A DNA stretch of 63,724 bases from an uncultured Oscillospiraceae bacterium. GTDB taxonomy: Bacteria > Bacillota > Clostridia > Oscillospirales > Oscillospiraceae. A program made the translations under genes and the position numbers. Positions within the stretch are counted from its first letter, which is position 1. Every line of letters begins with the position of its first letter. This document shows, piece after piece, positions 1-9,984 of the stretch. The notes under the pieces are model-generated. The model was given only the letters and a program-made list of their open reading frames with translations. It did not search any database and was not told the origin of the DNA. The stretch is from assembly GCA_910578735.1 (NCBI GenBank), contig CAJTSQ010000013.1, forward strand, positions 1-63,724, in the 5' to 3' direction.

Positions 1-1522
1 CCGCCTTCTGGTCCTTGGCCAGACGGCCGGTGTACATGGCGTTGGCGGCGGTCTTGCCGTTCATGACGTTGATCTCGGTGGCCGCGGTGCCCAGGGAGAA
101 GGCGTTGTTGTCGTTGCCCTGGGGTCCGCCCAGGACGTAGTGGGCGGCGGCGGTGCCCCGGCGGAGGGTAATCTCCATCATGGGCAGGCCGGAGGACTGG
201 ATGGAGTAGATCAGGGACTGGCCCAGGCCCAGCAGCTCGGCGACCTCGGCGTCGTCGCCCACGTCGATGCCGGTGGTGTCCTGAATCCAGATCATGGGCA
301 GGCGGTCACGGGCGCAGAGGGTGACGAACTCATTCATCTTAATCAGGCCCTGGCGGTACAGCTTGCCGCCCGCGCCCATAGCCTGGCCGTACTTGGCCAT
401 CTTATACTCGGGGTAGTTGGGGAAAATGCCCTGCTGGTTGGCCACCACGCCCACCAGCAGGCCGTCCACCTTGGCGATGCCGGTGATCATCTCGGGGCCG
501 TAGCCCTTCTTGTACTCCATGAACTGGCTGCCGTCGAACAGGCGGCCCAGGACGGAGTACATGTCGTAGGGGCGGTTCTTGTTGTTCAGCACCAGGTCAT
601 ACAGCTCCACGTCGGACATGGCGGGAGACTGGGGGGTGTCCACCCGGAAGAACTCCAGGTCGAAGGTGGGCAGCATGTCAACATACTTCTTGATGCCGGC
701 GATGACCCCCTCCTGCTCGGTGTACACCTCGCGGAAGAAGCCGGTCTCGCCGTAGTGGATGGAGACGGACCCGGGAGGGTCGGCCCGCAGGCCCTTGGTG
801 GCCTCGATCTGGGCCAGAGCGGCCTCCATGTCCACGTGGGGCTTGGGGTTCATGCCGCCCACGATGCCAGCGCCGCCCACGGCCATGTTGGCCTTCTGGT
901 GAGCCACCAGCACGGTGGGGGAGATGGAGTGGTAGCCGCCGCCGGCGGGGTTGGTGCCGTGGATGCCCACGATGACGGGGATGCCCATCTGGTTCAGCTC
1001 AGAGTTGCGGTAGAAGGGGGTGCCGCCGCCCCGGCGGTTGGGGTAGACCTTCTCCTGCCTGTCCAGCTCCACGCCGGCGCACTCCAGCAGGTAGATCAGG
1101 GGGATGCGCAGCCGCTTGGCGGTGTCGCTGCCCCGGAGCAGGTTGTCCGCCTGACCGGGCACCCAGGTGCCGGCGTGCTTCTTGTTGTCAGAGGCGATGA
1201 TGCAGCACCACTTGCCGTTCACCCGGCCCAGGCCCTTGACGATGGAGGTGGAGCCGTTCTTGTTGTGCTCGGGGTTGTACAGGCTGTTCAGGGGGCACCA
1301 GGTGCCCTCGTCCACCAGCAGGGCCACCCGCTGCATGGCGGTGAGCTGGCCCTTGGCGTTCATGTCCTCGTCGGCCTTGCCGGAGTTGAGCGCGTCCACG
1401 ATATGGGCGTGGATATCGTCCTCAATGGCCCGCAGCTCGTCCACGTTCTCCTTGTTGGCCTTCACGGCCTTGCCCACCACGGGCATGTTCTGGAAATACC
1501 GGGGCATGGAATAATTACCCAA
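1..1522 (-). CDS. gcdA: Glutaconyl-CoA decarboxylase alpha (carboxyltransferase) subunit, 3' end outside window
   Basis: This is the carboxyltransferase subunit of the biotin-dependent, sodium-pumping decarboxylase that converts glutaconyl-CoA to crotonyl-CoA in the 2-hydroxyglutarate route of glutamate fermentation. About 507 codons are visible; the family is about 590 residues, so roughly the last 80 lie beyond the left edge. I chose a TTG start because the protein then begins MGNYSMPRYFQNMP, as I recall for the Acidaminococcus enzyme, and AGGAGG sits 8 bases upstream; the next ATG is five codons in. It lies downstream of gctA-gctB on the same strand, separated by a palindromic repeat, so the three genes are probably one metabolic unit. 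The identity is from recalled family sequence, not from a search. Confidence 0.92.
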   Translation of the reverse strand, partial: MGNYSMPRYFQNMPVVGKAVKANKENVDELRAIEDDIHAHIVDALNSGKADEDMNAKGQLTAMQRVALLVDEGTWCPLNSLYNPEHNKNGSTSIVKGLGRVNGKWCCIIASDNKKHAGTWVPGQADNLLRGSDTAKRLRIPLIYLLECAGVELDRQEKVYPNRRGGGTPFYRNSELNQMGIPVIVGIHGTNPAGGGYHSISPTVLVAHQKANMAVGGAGIVGGMNPKPHVDMEAALAQIEATKGLRADPPGSVSIHYGETGFFREVYTEQEGVIAGIKKYVDMLPTFDLEFFRVDTPQSPAMSDVELYDLVLNNKNRPYDMYSVLGRLFDGSQFMEYKKGYGPEMITGIAKVDGLLVGVVANQQGIFPNYPEYKMAKYGQAMGAGGKLYRQGLIKMNEFVTLCARDRLPMIWIQDTTGIDVGDDAEVAELLGLGQSLIYSIQSSGLPMMEITLRRGTAAAHYVLGGPQGNDNNAFSLGTAATEINVMNGKTAANAMYTGRLAKDQKA

Positions 1523-1586
1523 TGTTAACTCCTCCTAAATGTTTGTAACCCTCTCAGGGGACCTCTCCCGTCCCCCGCAGGGCCAA

Positions 1587-1766
1587 GGCCCCTTTTGAAA
1601 GGGGCTCCGCCCGAAGGGCGGTGGGGATTGTATTTCGCGAAGCGAAATGTACGAAGTAACTCAGGGCTGCAATTCTTTGTTTGCTTCGCACATTTTGGCT
1701 TCGCCAAAATACAATCCTCCGTCACGGGCTTCGCCCGTGCCACCTCCTTTCAAAAGGAGGCTTTTT
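1587..1766. repeat. Double-armed palindromic intergenic repeat, large form
   Basis: The space between gctB and gcdA is filled by nested palindromes. The outer left hairpin is GGCCCCTTTTGAAAGGGGC and the outer right one is CCTCCTTTCAAAAGGAGG followed by CTTTTT. Inside each arm is a GC hairpin (CCGCCCGAAGGGCGG on the left, CACGGGCTTCGCCCGTG on the right), and GATTGTATTT / AAATACAATC face each other across the centre. The same architecture recurs at 7734, 31276 and 47809. It could work as a terminator or attenuator between gctB and gcdA. Confidence 0.7.
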
Positions 1767-1786
1767 CGCTTCTCTATAAGCCCTGC

Positions 1787-2587
1787 TTACTCCTTGGGAA
1801 TCTTAATAAAGGCCTGGCCGGGGTCGATCTCCTCCCGGATGATGCGGAGAATCTCCTGGTCGGGGTCGGGGAAGATTTCGGCCTTGGAGCAGTCGATCTC
1901 AAAGCCGGTGTTCTCCTGGACGATCTCGGGGGTGACGCCGGGGAACATGTAGGCGCAGTACATGCGCTTGGTCTGCTCGTCGAACTTCATGATGCCCAGG
2001 TCGGTGACCACCATCTGGGGGCCCCGGTTGCCGGGCAGGCCAACTTTTTCACGGCCGCCGGGGCCGTCCATCCAGCCGCAGGAGGTGATGTAGTCCACCT
2101 TCTCCATAAAGCGGCGCTTCTGGTGCTGCATCATGATGATGGTGTTGCAGTAGGTGGCGATGCCGTTGGCGCCGCCGGAGCCGGTGAAGCGGGTGGTGGG
2201 CTGGAGGTAGTCGCCCTTGCCGAAAATGCAGGTGGAGTTCACGTTGCCGTAGGGGTCAATCTGGGCGCCGCCGATGAAGGCGATGAGCCGGTCCTCGTCG
2301 TGGAGCCACTCGTTGGCCTCAAAGCCGATGAAGCGGATGTTGGGCCACTGGACGGCGCAGTGAGCCATAAAGCGGTTGTCGCCCACGGAGCGGGGGACCT
2401 CCACGGGGGAGCAGTCCATCAGGCCGCTCTCCACGATGGGGTGGCAGGAGGGGCAAACCACCCGCTTGGCCAGGGAGGCGCCGATGAGGGGCAGACCGGT
2501 GCCCACGATGACGATCTGGTTCTCTTTGATGTTCTTGGCGATGGCGTAAGCCTGACGCTCCTGCTTGGTGATCTTATATTCAGCCAT
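1787..2587 (-). CDS. gctB: Glutaconate CoA-transferase subunit B
   Basis: This is the beta subunit of glutaconate CoA-transferase, which moves CoA from acetyl-CoA to (R)-2-hydroxyglutarate or glutaconate in glutamate fermentation. The ATG start gives 266 residues, the length I recall for the Acidaminococcus subunit, with GGGAGG upstream; in-frame codons further upstream run into gctA and are not needed. Glu53 in the segment PIVESGLMDC matches the catalytic glutamate (Glu54 of the Acidaminococcus beta subunit) that forms the acyl-CoA thioester. It follows gctA after 20 bases, so the two are almost certainly co-transcribed and form the heteromeric cytoplasmic enzyme. Confidence 0.95.
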   Translation of the reverse strand: MAEYKITKQERQAYAIAKNIKENQIVIVGTGLPLIGASLAKRVVCPSCHPIVESGLMDCSPVEVPRSVGDNRFMAHCAVQWPNIRFIGFEANEWLHDEDRLIAFIGGAQIDPYGNVNSTCIFGKGDYLQPTTRFTGSGGANGIATYCNTIIMMQHQKRRFMEKVDYITSCGWMDGPGGREKVGLPGNRGPQMVVTDLGIMKFDEQTKRMYCAYMFPGVTPEIVQENTGFEIDCSKAEIFPDPDQEILRIIREEIDPGQAFIKIPKE

Positions 2588-2607
2588 TTCTATGTACCTC
2601 CCTAATC

Positions 2608-3705
2608 TTAGTGCCGGGTGGAATAACCCAGGTGGGGCTCGTTCTTCAGCCGCATCAGGCGGTAGCCGCCAATCCGGTCCAGCAGCTCTGTGTGGTCTTT
2701 CACACCGTAGACCCACTTCTCCAAATAGTCCGCAAACGTCTCGGGAATCTTCGCCCCGGAGGCGGCATCCTCGGCGGCCTTCTGGGCCCGGGCAGCGGCG
2801 TCGGCCAGCTTGGCGTCCTCGGGCTTGCCCTCGGCGGCCTTCTGGGCCTTGGCGGCGGCCTTGGCCAGCTGGGCCTTGGCGTCCTCGGCGTCCTGATACT
2901 TGCTGGCCTTGTCATACTCCTTCAGGCCGGCGTCGTCGTCGTCATAGTAGTCATAGCACTGGGAGGGCCAGGCGCCGTAGGGAGCCCAGACCACAGCCTG
3001 GACGCACTCACCGAAGATGCGGGTCTTGGTGGGATCCCGGCGGATGTACTCGTCGGAGACAATCTCCTCACAGGTGACGATGGTCTTGCGGGCGGCCACG
3101 GCGATGTCGATGTCATGGAACTCGTCGCCGTTAATGATGCAGGTGCCGTCGGGGCTGGCCTGCTGGACGTGGATGATGGCGGTGTCGATCTTGGGCACGG
3201 GGACGGCCACCACCTTCTGGCCGGGGACCATGGGATTCTCGATCTCGGCGCACTTCAGGTCCTCCAGCTTGGGCATGGTCTTGCGCTTCTCCTCGCTGAT
3301 GCCCCAAAACTTCATCAGGCCGGAGCCCTGCATCAGCCGCACGGGCAGGAAGGGCAGGCCCAGGGAGGATGCGTGGAGCATGAGCATCAGCACATCCTGA
3401 GAGTAGTCCTCATAGGTCAGCTTGCCCTGCTCGATGGCGGCGCGGAAGCGGCGGGACACGTTGGTGTAGCCGGAGTTGGCGGTGTAGCAGTTGATGTAGG
3501 CGGCCACGCGGCCCTCGCCGATAAGCATATCCACCTCGCCGCCGCCGGGGCCGGCATAGACGATGAAGTCCTTCTTGCCCTGGCGCAGGATCTCTGACAC
3601 TGTGGCGTAGGGCTTGCGGTTGGTGGTGAAGCCGCCGATGGCCAGCGTATCGCCATCCTCAACGAACTTCGCCACGGCATCGTGCATGGAATGTACTTTG
3701 TTCAT
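2608..3705 (-). CDS. gctA: Glutaconate CoA-transferase subunit A with Ala/Lys-rich insertion
   Basis: This is the alpha subunit of glutaconate CoA-transferase, partner of gctB just downstream. The product is 365 residues against about 320 in Acidaminococcus. The extra length is an Ala/Lys/Glu-rich block of about 50 residues near positions 270-325, containing repeats such as AKAAAKAQKAAEG and DAAARAQKAAEDA, which should form a charged helix or helical hairpin. The remainder reads as a normal family member, from the N-terminal MNKVHSMHDAVAKFVEDGDT to the conserved tail beginning LEKWVYGVKDH. GGGGG lies about 7 bases before the ATG. The insertion is described in the findings. Confidence 0.93.
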   Translation of the reverse strand: MNKVHSMHDAVAKFVEDGDTLAIGGFTTNRKPYATVSEILRQGKKDFIVYAGPGGGEVDMLIGEGRVAAYINCYTANSGYTNVSRRFRAAIEQGKLTYEDYSQDVLMLMLHASSLGLPFLPVRLMQGSGLMKFWGISEEKRKTMPKLEDLKCAEIENPMVPGQKVVAVPVPKIDTAIIHVQQASPDGTCIINGDEFHDIDIAVAARKTIVTCEEIVSDEYIRRDPTKTRIFGECVQAVVWAPYGAWPSQCYDYYDDDDAGLKEYDKASKYQDAEDAKAQLAKAAAKAQKAAEGKPEDAKLADAAARAQKAAEDAASGAKIPETFADYLEKWVYGVKDHTELLDRIGGYRLMRLKNEPHLGYSTRH

Positions 3706-3789
3706 AGTAATACCCCCATTACAAATTTTTGGTTCTCTTTCTTCATATTCGGGTGATTCAGGTACCGCAGCGCACTTTTTACAGGAGTT

Positions 3790-3818
3790 ATTTTACCACA
3801 TATCCCACAATCAGTCTA
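3790..3818 (-). promoter_or_regulatory. Possible promoter for gctA-gctB-gcdA
   Basis: On the minus strand TAGACT is followed after 17 bases by TAAAAT, with a TG one base before it (extended -10). The -35 match is weak, so activation by the divergent AraC-type protein would make sense; that is inference. Confidence 0.35.
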
Positions 3819-3839
3819 CCCTGTAATTTACCACAAAGT

Positions 3840-3868
3840 TTGCATATCTGGACCTGGCATGGTATAAT
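3840..3868 (+). promoter_or_regulatory. Sigma-A type promoter of the AraC-family gene
   Basis: TTGCAT, 17 bases, TATAAT, with TG just upstream of the -10 hexamer. The ATG of the regulator lies 35 bases downstream behind AGGAGG. Confidence 0.7.
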
Positions 3869-3902
3869 GGGGCTGTTCCCGCGAAAACAGGAGGTATCCG
3901 CC

Positions 3903-4745
3903 ATGACAAACGTGGAATTTCATCTGCAATTAAACCACAACCAGACCTGGAATATGAGCCGCCTGCACTTCCATGACCACTGCGAGCTGCTCCTCCCCCT
4001 GGTCAGCCCCGGGAATATCTTTGTCAGCGGCCAGGTCTATCCCCTGCGCCGGGGGACGCTGTACCTCATCGGGGAGAACACCCTCCACCGCACCATGGCA
4101 GAGGGCTTCCACGCCCGATATGTGCTTCACATCAGCAAAAAGGCCCTGGCTCAGCTGTCCACCCCCCAGACCGACCTGACCCGGTTCTGTGGCCTCTCCT
4201 TCCGCCGGGCGGAGCTGAACGGCGGGGAGATGACCGAGGTGATCGAGCTGTTCCAGGCCCTGGAGCGCAACAAAAACGACGGCTCCTTCGGCAGCGACGT
4301 GCGCCAGACCATTGCCCTGCTCAATCTGCTCATCCGCCTGGCCCCCACCCTCAACGCCGCCACTGCCGGGGAGTCCATCCAAAACAAGGACTTTCTCCGG
4401 GTCTCCCCCATCCTGGACTACATCCGTGACCACCTGTCCCAGCCACTCACCCTGGACCAGATCGCCGGCCAGTTCTACATCAGCAAGCACTATCTGTGCC
4501 GCATCTTCAAATCCGCCACTGGCTTCTCCGTGATGGAGTATATCATCTACAGCCGGGTACTCCGGGCCCGGCAGCTGCTTCAGGAGGGAGTCAGCGTCCA
4601 GCAGGCCGGAGAGCTGTCCGGCTTCTTGGACAACTCCCACTTTATCCGTACCTTCGGCCACCTCACCGGCCTCACCCCCGGACGGTATGCCAAGGAGTAC
4701 CAATCCGGAGATCAAGTCCTTCTCCAGCGGGAGATCCAGCCCTAA
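3903..4745 (+). CDS. AraC-family transcriptional regulator
   Basis: This 280-residue protein has the two-domain layout of AraC/XylS regulators. The N-terminal half looks like a small cupin, with HFHDHCELLLPL near residues 22-33 as in effector-binding AraC proteins. The C-terminal 100 residues carry two helix-turn-helix motifs: LDQIAGQFYISKHYLCRIF, then AGELSGFLDNSHFIRTF with the family ending GLTPGRYAKEY. The start follows AGGAGG and a promoter in the spacer. It is divergent from gctA, so control of glutamate fermentation genes is a reasonable but untested guess. The effector cannot be read from sequence. Confidence 0.88.
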   Translation: MTNVEFHLQLNHNQTWNMSRLHFHDHCELLLPLVSPGNIFVSGQVYPLRRGTLYLIGENTLHRTMAEGFHARYVLHISKKALAQLSTPQTDLTRFCGLSFRRAELNGGEMTEVIELFQALERNKNDGSFGSDVRQTIALLNLLIRLAPTLNAATAGESIQNKDFLRVSPILDYIRDHLSQPLTLDQIAGQFYISKHYLCRIFKSATGFSVMEYIIYSRVLRARQLLQEGVSVQQAGELSGFLDNSHFIRTFGHLTGLTPGRYAKEYQSGDQVLLQREIQP

Positions 4746-4828
4746 AGGCTTCCGCAGCAGGTCAACATCTGCAAATCTCACTCTCCGCCCGGGCCGGCGG
4801 ATATTATTGAACCAGGGAGGTATTTTCA

Positions 4829-6511
4829 ATGCGAAACAAGCAGGTATACTCCGCCCTTCTCAGTTTCACACTGCTCCTGACCCTGTCTGTCCCGGCGGCA
4901 GCCTATGACGGAGGCGGGGCCGGAATGGCCCAGTCCTTGAGCGGCGGGGCCTCGGAGAGCTTCCTCATCGACAGCAGCGGGACCCTGTGGGCCTGGGGGG
5001 CCAACGAGTGGGGCCAGCTGGGAGACGGCAGCACCCAGGACCAATCCGCCCCGGTCCGGGTTATGGAGGGAGTGTCGGCAGTGAGCGCCGGGGAATCCCA
5101 CACCTACGCCATTCTGGAGGACGGCTCCCTCTGGGTCTGGGGCCGAAACGTCAGCAGCGCCTTTCCCGGCTCCCCCGAGCTGGTGTCCAGCGCGGAGCCG
5201 GTGAAGGTTATGGACAATGCGGCGGCGGTCAGCACCGGGGTGTGCACCCACCTGGCGGTCACCAGCGACGGCAGTCTGTTGGCTTGGGGCAAATACATCG
5301 GAGACCGGAGCAACCGCCAGTGTGAGACGCCCAAGAAAATTCTGGACCGGGTCACTGCAGTCAGCACCGGCTTTGGGCACAGCCTGGCCCTGAGGGCGGA
5401 CGGTTCCCTCTGGGCCTGGGGGCAGAACGTAGAGGGCGCGGTGGGCGACGGCACCACCCGCGAGCGGGTCTCCCCGGTCAAGGTGCTGGACAATGTAGTC
5501 CAGATCAGCGCCGGATATGGCTTCAGCGCTGCGGTCAAGAAAGACGGCACCCTCTGGACCTGGGGCCGGAACTGGCAGGGAGAACTGGGGGACGGCACCA
5601 CCACCAGCCGCTCCACCCCTGCTCAGATCATGGACCGTGTGGTCTCGGTCCACGCCTCCAACAACAACGCCTACGCCCTCCGGGAGGACGGCTCCGTCTG
5701 GGCCTGGGGCAACAACCGCGCCGGTGAAGTGGGGGACGGCACTTCCATAGACCGCCTCTCCCCTGTCCGCGTTCTGGACGGCGTGGCCCAGCTGGCTGTG
5801 GGGTGGGACCATGTGCTGGCCCGCAAAACAGACGGCACCCTCTGGACCTGGGGCACCAATGTCTCCGGCCAGCTGGGTAACGGGGAGAGCGGCCTCCACC
5901 CGGACTATGTCCCCCAGTTCCGTGCCCGCCCGGTCCAGGTGATGGAGCAGCTGGAGAGCGCTGCCCGGCCTGTCGCCCAGCCAGGCGGCAGCCAGCCCTC
6001 CTCCTGGGCTCAGGAGACGGTCACCGACGCGATCTGGGAGGGGTTTGTCCCCGGCCTGCTCCGCCACAGCTACACCCGTCCCATCACTCGGGTGGAGTTC
6101 TGCACCCTGGCCGTCCAGTTCTACGAGGTCCTGACCGGCTCCGAGGCAGAGGGCCGGGTCACCTTCACCGATACCGACAACATCAATGTGGAGAAGGCCG
6201 CCGCCCTGGGGATCGTCAGCGGGGTCGGGGAGGGGCTGTTCGCCCCTGACGCGCCTTTGAACCGGCAGCAGGCGGCAGTGATGCTGGCCAACCTGGCCCA
6301 GGCCCTGGGCGCTCCCCTGCCCCAGTCGCCCCCGGACTTCTCTGACAGTGCGTCCATCAGCGGCTGGGCCCGGAGCGCGGTGGGGCAGGTCCAGCACAGC
6401 GGAATCATGAGCGGCGGAGGCGGCGGGGCCTTCGCCCCCACCCTGGACTTTACCCGGGAACAGAGCATCCTCACCGTCATGAACCTGTTCCGCCTCCTCT
6501 CCAAAAGCTAA
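4829..6511 (+). CDS. Secreted RCC1-repeat protein with C-terminal S-layer homology region
   Basis: The 560-residue product begins with a Sec signal peptide (MRNKQVYSALLSFTLLLTL, cut near PAAA). It has seven repeats of the RCC1 / beta-propeller type, each built on LWAWGxN...GQLGDGT and spaced about 50 residues apart from residue 35 to 370. The last 160 residues resemble S-layer homology repeats (RVEFCTLAVQFYEVL; LGIVSGVGEGLFAPDAPLNR; FSDSASISGW), which bind cell-wall polymer. It is therefore probably displayed on the cell surface; the ligand is unknown. RBS is GGGAGG. It lies 83 bases after the AraC gene on the same strand, and a strong terminator follows. Confidence 0.85.
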   Translation: MRNKQVYSALLSFTLLLTLSVPAAAYDGGGAGMAQSLSGGASESFLIDSSGTLWAWGANEWGQLGDGSTQDQSAPVRVMEGVSAVSAGESHTYAILEDGSLWVWGRNVSSAFPGSPELVSSAEPVKVMDNAAAVSTGVCTHLAVTSDGSLLAWGKYIGDRSNRQCETPKKILDRVTAVSTGFGHSLALRADGSLWAWGQNVEGAVGDGTTRERVSPVKVLDNVVQISAGYGFSAAVKKDGTLWTWGRNWQGELGDGTTTSRSTPAQIMDRVVSVHASNNNAYALREDGSVWAWGNNRAGEVGDGTSIDRLSPVRVLDGVAQLAVGWDHVLARKTDGTLWTWGTNVSGQLGNGESGLHPDYVPQFRARPVQVMEQLESAARPVAQPGGSQPSSWAQETVTDAIWEGFVPGLLRHSYTRPITRVEFCTLAVQFYEVLTGSEAEGRVTFTDTDNINVEKAAALGIVSGVGEGLFAPDAPLNRQQAAVMLANLAQALGAPLPQSPPDFSDSASISGWARSAVGQVQHSGIMSGGGGGAFAPTLDFTREQSILTVMNLFRLLSKS

Positions 6512-6515
6512 CGCG

Positions 6516-6553
6516 CGCGCCCCATCTGTTCGCACAGATGGGGCGCGGATTTA
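6516..6553. terminator. Bidirectional terminator between the RCC1 gene and dnaJ
   Basis: A perfect 13-bp stem (CGCGCCCCATCTG / CAGATGGGGCGCG) with a 6-base loop is followed by a T-rich tract on the plus strand. It separates two convergent genes. Confidence 0.8.
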
Positions 6554-7699
6554 TTTTTTCTTCTTCTTTTTGTCAAAGATTCCCTTCAGCCCGCTCTCCG
6601 GCACGTTTTCTCCCATGGCGGCGCCAAAGGCGTTGAGGGCGGCTTTCTGCTCCGCGTTAAGGGACCGGGGAACCTGTACGGTAACGGTAACAAACTGGTC
6701 CCCCCGTCCCCGACCCCGCAGCTCGGGGATGCCCTTGCCCCGCAGGCGGAGCACTGTACCTGTCTGGGTACCGGCGGGGAGGTTGTACTTCACCTTGCCG
6801 TCGATGGTGGGGATTTCCAACTCCGCCCCCATGGCCGCCTGATAAAAGCTGACCGGCTGCTCGGAGAGCACCGAAACGCCGTCCCGCCGGAACTGGGGGT
6901 GGGGCTTCACCTGGACCCGCACCAGCAGGTCGCCGGCGGGTCCGCCGTTGGTGCCGGCGTTGCCCTGGCCTCGGAGAGAGACAGCCTGCCCCTCGTCAAT
7001 GCCCGCCGGGATGGTAACGGAAACGCGCTGTTTCTTCCGCACGCTCCCCGCCCCGCCGCACTTCTTGCAGGGGGTGTGGATAAGCTTGCCCGTACCCCGG
7101 CACTTGGTACAGGTCGTGGTGGTGGAGAAGGCGAAGCCCCCCGCACCACGCTGGATGCGCACCTGGCCGGCCCCCCGGCAGTCGGGACAGGTCTCGGCGG
7201 TGGTGCCCGCCGCGCAGCCGGAGCCCTTGCACTCCTCACAGGTCTCGGTGCGGGTCAGCTCAATCTCCCTGGTACAGCCGAAGGCGGCCTCCTCAAAGGT
7301 GAGGGCCAGGTTGACCCGCAGGCTCTCCCCCTTCTGGGGCCCGTTACGCCGGGAGCCGCCCCCGCCGAAGCCTCCAAAGCCTCCGCCGAAGAAGGAGCCA
7401 AAAATGTCGCCCAGGTCGATGTCCCCCATGTCGAAGCCGAAGCCGCCGCCCCCGCCGCCGTAGCTGGGGTCCACTCCGGCAAAGCCGAATTGGTCGTAGC
7501 GGGCCTTTTTCTCCGGGTCGGACAGGATGCCGTAGGCCTCGTTGATCTCCTTGAATTTGGCCTCCGCGTCCTTGTCGCCAGGGTTGACGTCGGGGTGGTA
7601 CTTCTTGGCCAGCTTGCGGTAGGCCTTTTTCAGCTCCTCCTCCGACGCCCCTTTTGACAGGCCCAGGACCTCATAATAATCTCGTTTTTGTTCCGCCAT
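6551..7699 (-). CDS. dnaJ: Chaperone DnaJ
   Basis: This is the Hsp40 co-chaperone that delivers unfolded clients to DnaK and stimulates its ATPase. The 382 residues show every type I domain: J-domain with HPD at residues 35-37, a Gly/Phe-rich linker (about 75-120), four zinc-binding CxxCxGxG motifs (CEECKGSG, CPDCRGAG, CTKCRGTG, CKKCGGAG), and two C-terminal beta-barrel domains. It ends in a lysine-rich tail. It is the last gene of the hrcA-grpE-dnaK-dnaJ unit, separated from dnaK by a palindromic repeat that could lower dnaJ expression. Confidence 0.97.
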   Translation of the reverse strand: MAEQKRDYYEVLGLSKGASEEELKKAYRKLAKKYHPDVNPGDKDAEAKFKEINEAYGILSDPEKKARYDQFGFAGVDPSYGGGGGGFGFDMGDIDLGDIFGSFFGGGFGGFGGGGSRRNGPQKGESLRVNLALTFEEAAFGCTREIELTRTETCEECKGSGCAAGTTAETCPDCRGAGQVRIQRGAGGFAFSTTTTCTKCRGTGKLIHTPCKKCGGAGSVRKKQRVSVTIPAGIDEGQAVSLRGQGNAGTNGGPAGDLLVRVQVKPHPQFRRDGVSVLSEQPVSFYQAAMGAELEIPTIDGKVKYNLPAGTQTGTVLRLRGKGIPELRGRGRGDQFVTVTVQVPRSLNAEQKAALNAFGAAMGENVPESGLKGIFDKKKKKK

Positions 7700-7733
7700 A
7701 TGTTATCACCTCTGGATTTCAGGCTTTCGCCTA

Positions 7734-7849
7734 AAAGCCTCCCTTGTCAAAGGGAGGGGGACCGCCGGGCAAAGCCCGGTGGTGGAGGGATTCCGGAATC
7801 CCCCCGCCGCTTCGCGGCCCTCCCCCCTTTAGCAAGGGGGGCTATTTTT
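7734..7849. repeat. Double-armed palindromic intergenic repeat
   Basis: Two arms point at each other. Outer hairpins are GCCTCCCTTGTCAAAGGGAGG and CCCCCCTTTAGCAAGGGGGG, inner hairpins are CCGCCGGGCAAAGCCCGG and GCCGCTTCGCGGC, and the centre is GGGATTCCGGAATCCC. It fills the dnaK-dnaJ spacer. On the minus strand the first arm ends in GGCTTTT, so it may act as a partial terminator. Confidence 0.8.
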
Positions 7850-7863
7850 TTCGCTGAAAAAAT

Positions 7864-9720
<1,857 letters not shown>

Positions 9721-9768
9721 GATGTTTTCCTCCTAAATATATAAAAGATTGGTGTTAACAAATTGATT

Positions 9769-9842
9769 GTAGGGGGCGGCCTCCGTGCCGCCCCGTAGAC
9801 GGCCTGCCCTTGGGACGGGGCGGCGCAGAGGCCGCCCCCTAC
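9769..9842. repeat. 74-bp MITE-like inverted repeat
   Basis: The element starts GTAGGGGGCGGCCTC and ends GAGGCCGCCCCCTAC. The two 28-base ends are inverted copies with only two or three mismatches, leaving about 18 bases between them. It lies between dnaK and a 34-codon ORF and has no coding capacity. Confidence 0.7.
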
Positions 9843-9846
9843 AGAT

Positions 9847-9951
9847 TCAATGCAGGAGCACAGCTCCCACGCCAAACATGGCGGACAGCCAGGCCAGCAG
9901 CCCGGCGCTGACTATCAGGGTAAATTGAATATTTTTGCAACGTCTGCACAT
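9847..9951 (-). CDS. Small membrane peptide between grpE and dnaK, 34 aa
   Basis: A 34-codon frame opens with ATG 8 bases after GGGAGG. It encodes a basic, Cys-containing start (MCRRCKNIQFTL) followed by about 20 hydrophobic residues (IVSAGLLAWLSAMFGVGAVL) and ends in His. It sits inside the heat-shock operon in the direction of transcription, so it should be made with GrpE and DnaK. I do not recognise a family. The RBS, hydrophobicity and position support it as real, but its short length leaves doubt. Confidence 0.5.
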   Translation of the reverse strand: MCRRCKNIQFTLIVSAGLLAWLSAMFGVGAVLLH

Positions 9952-9984
9952 GTTGGACTGACCTCCCTGTCTCAAATGGCAATA

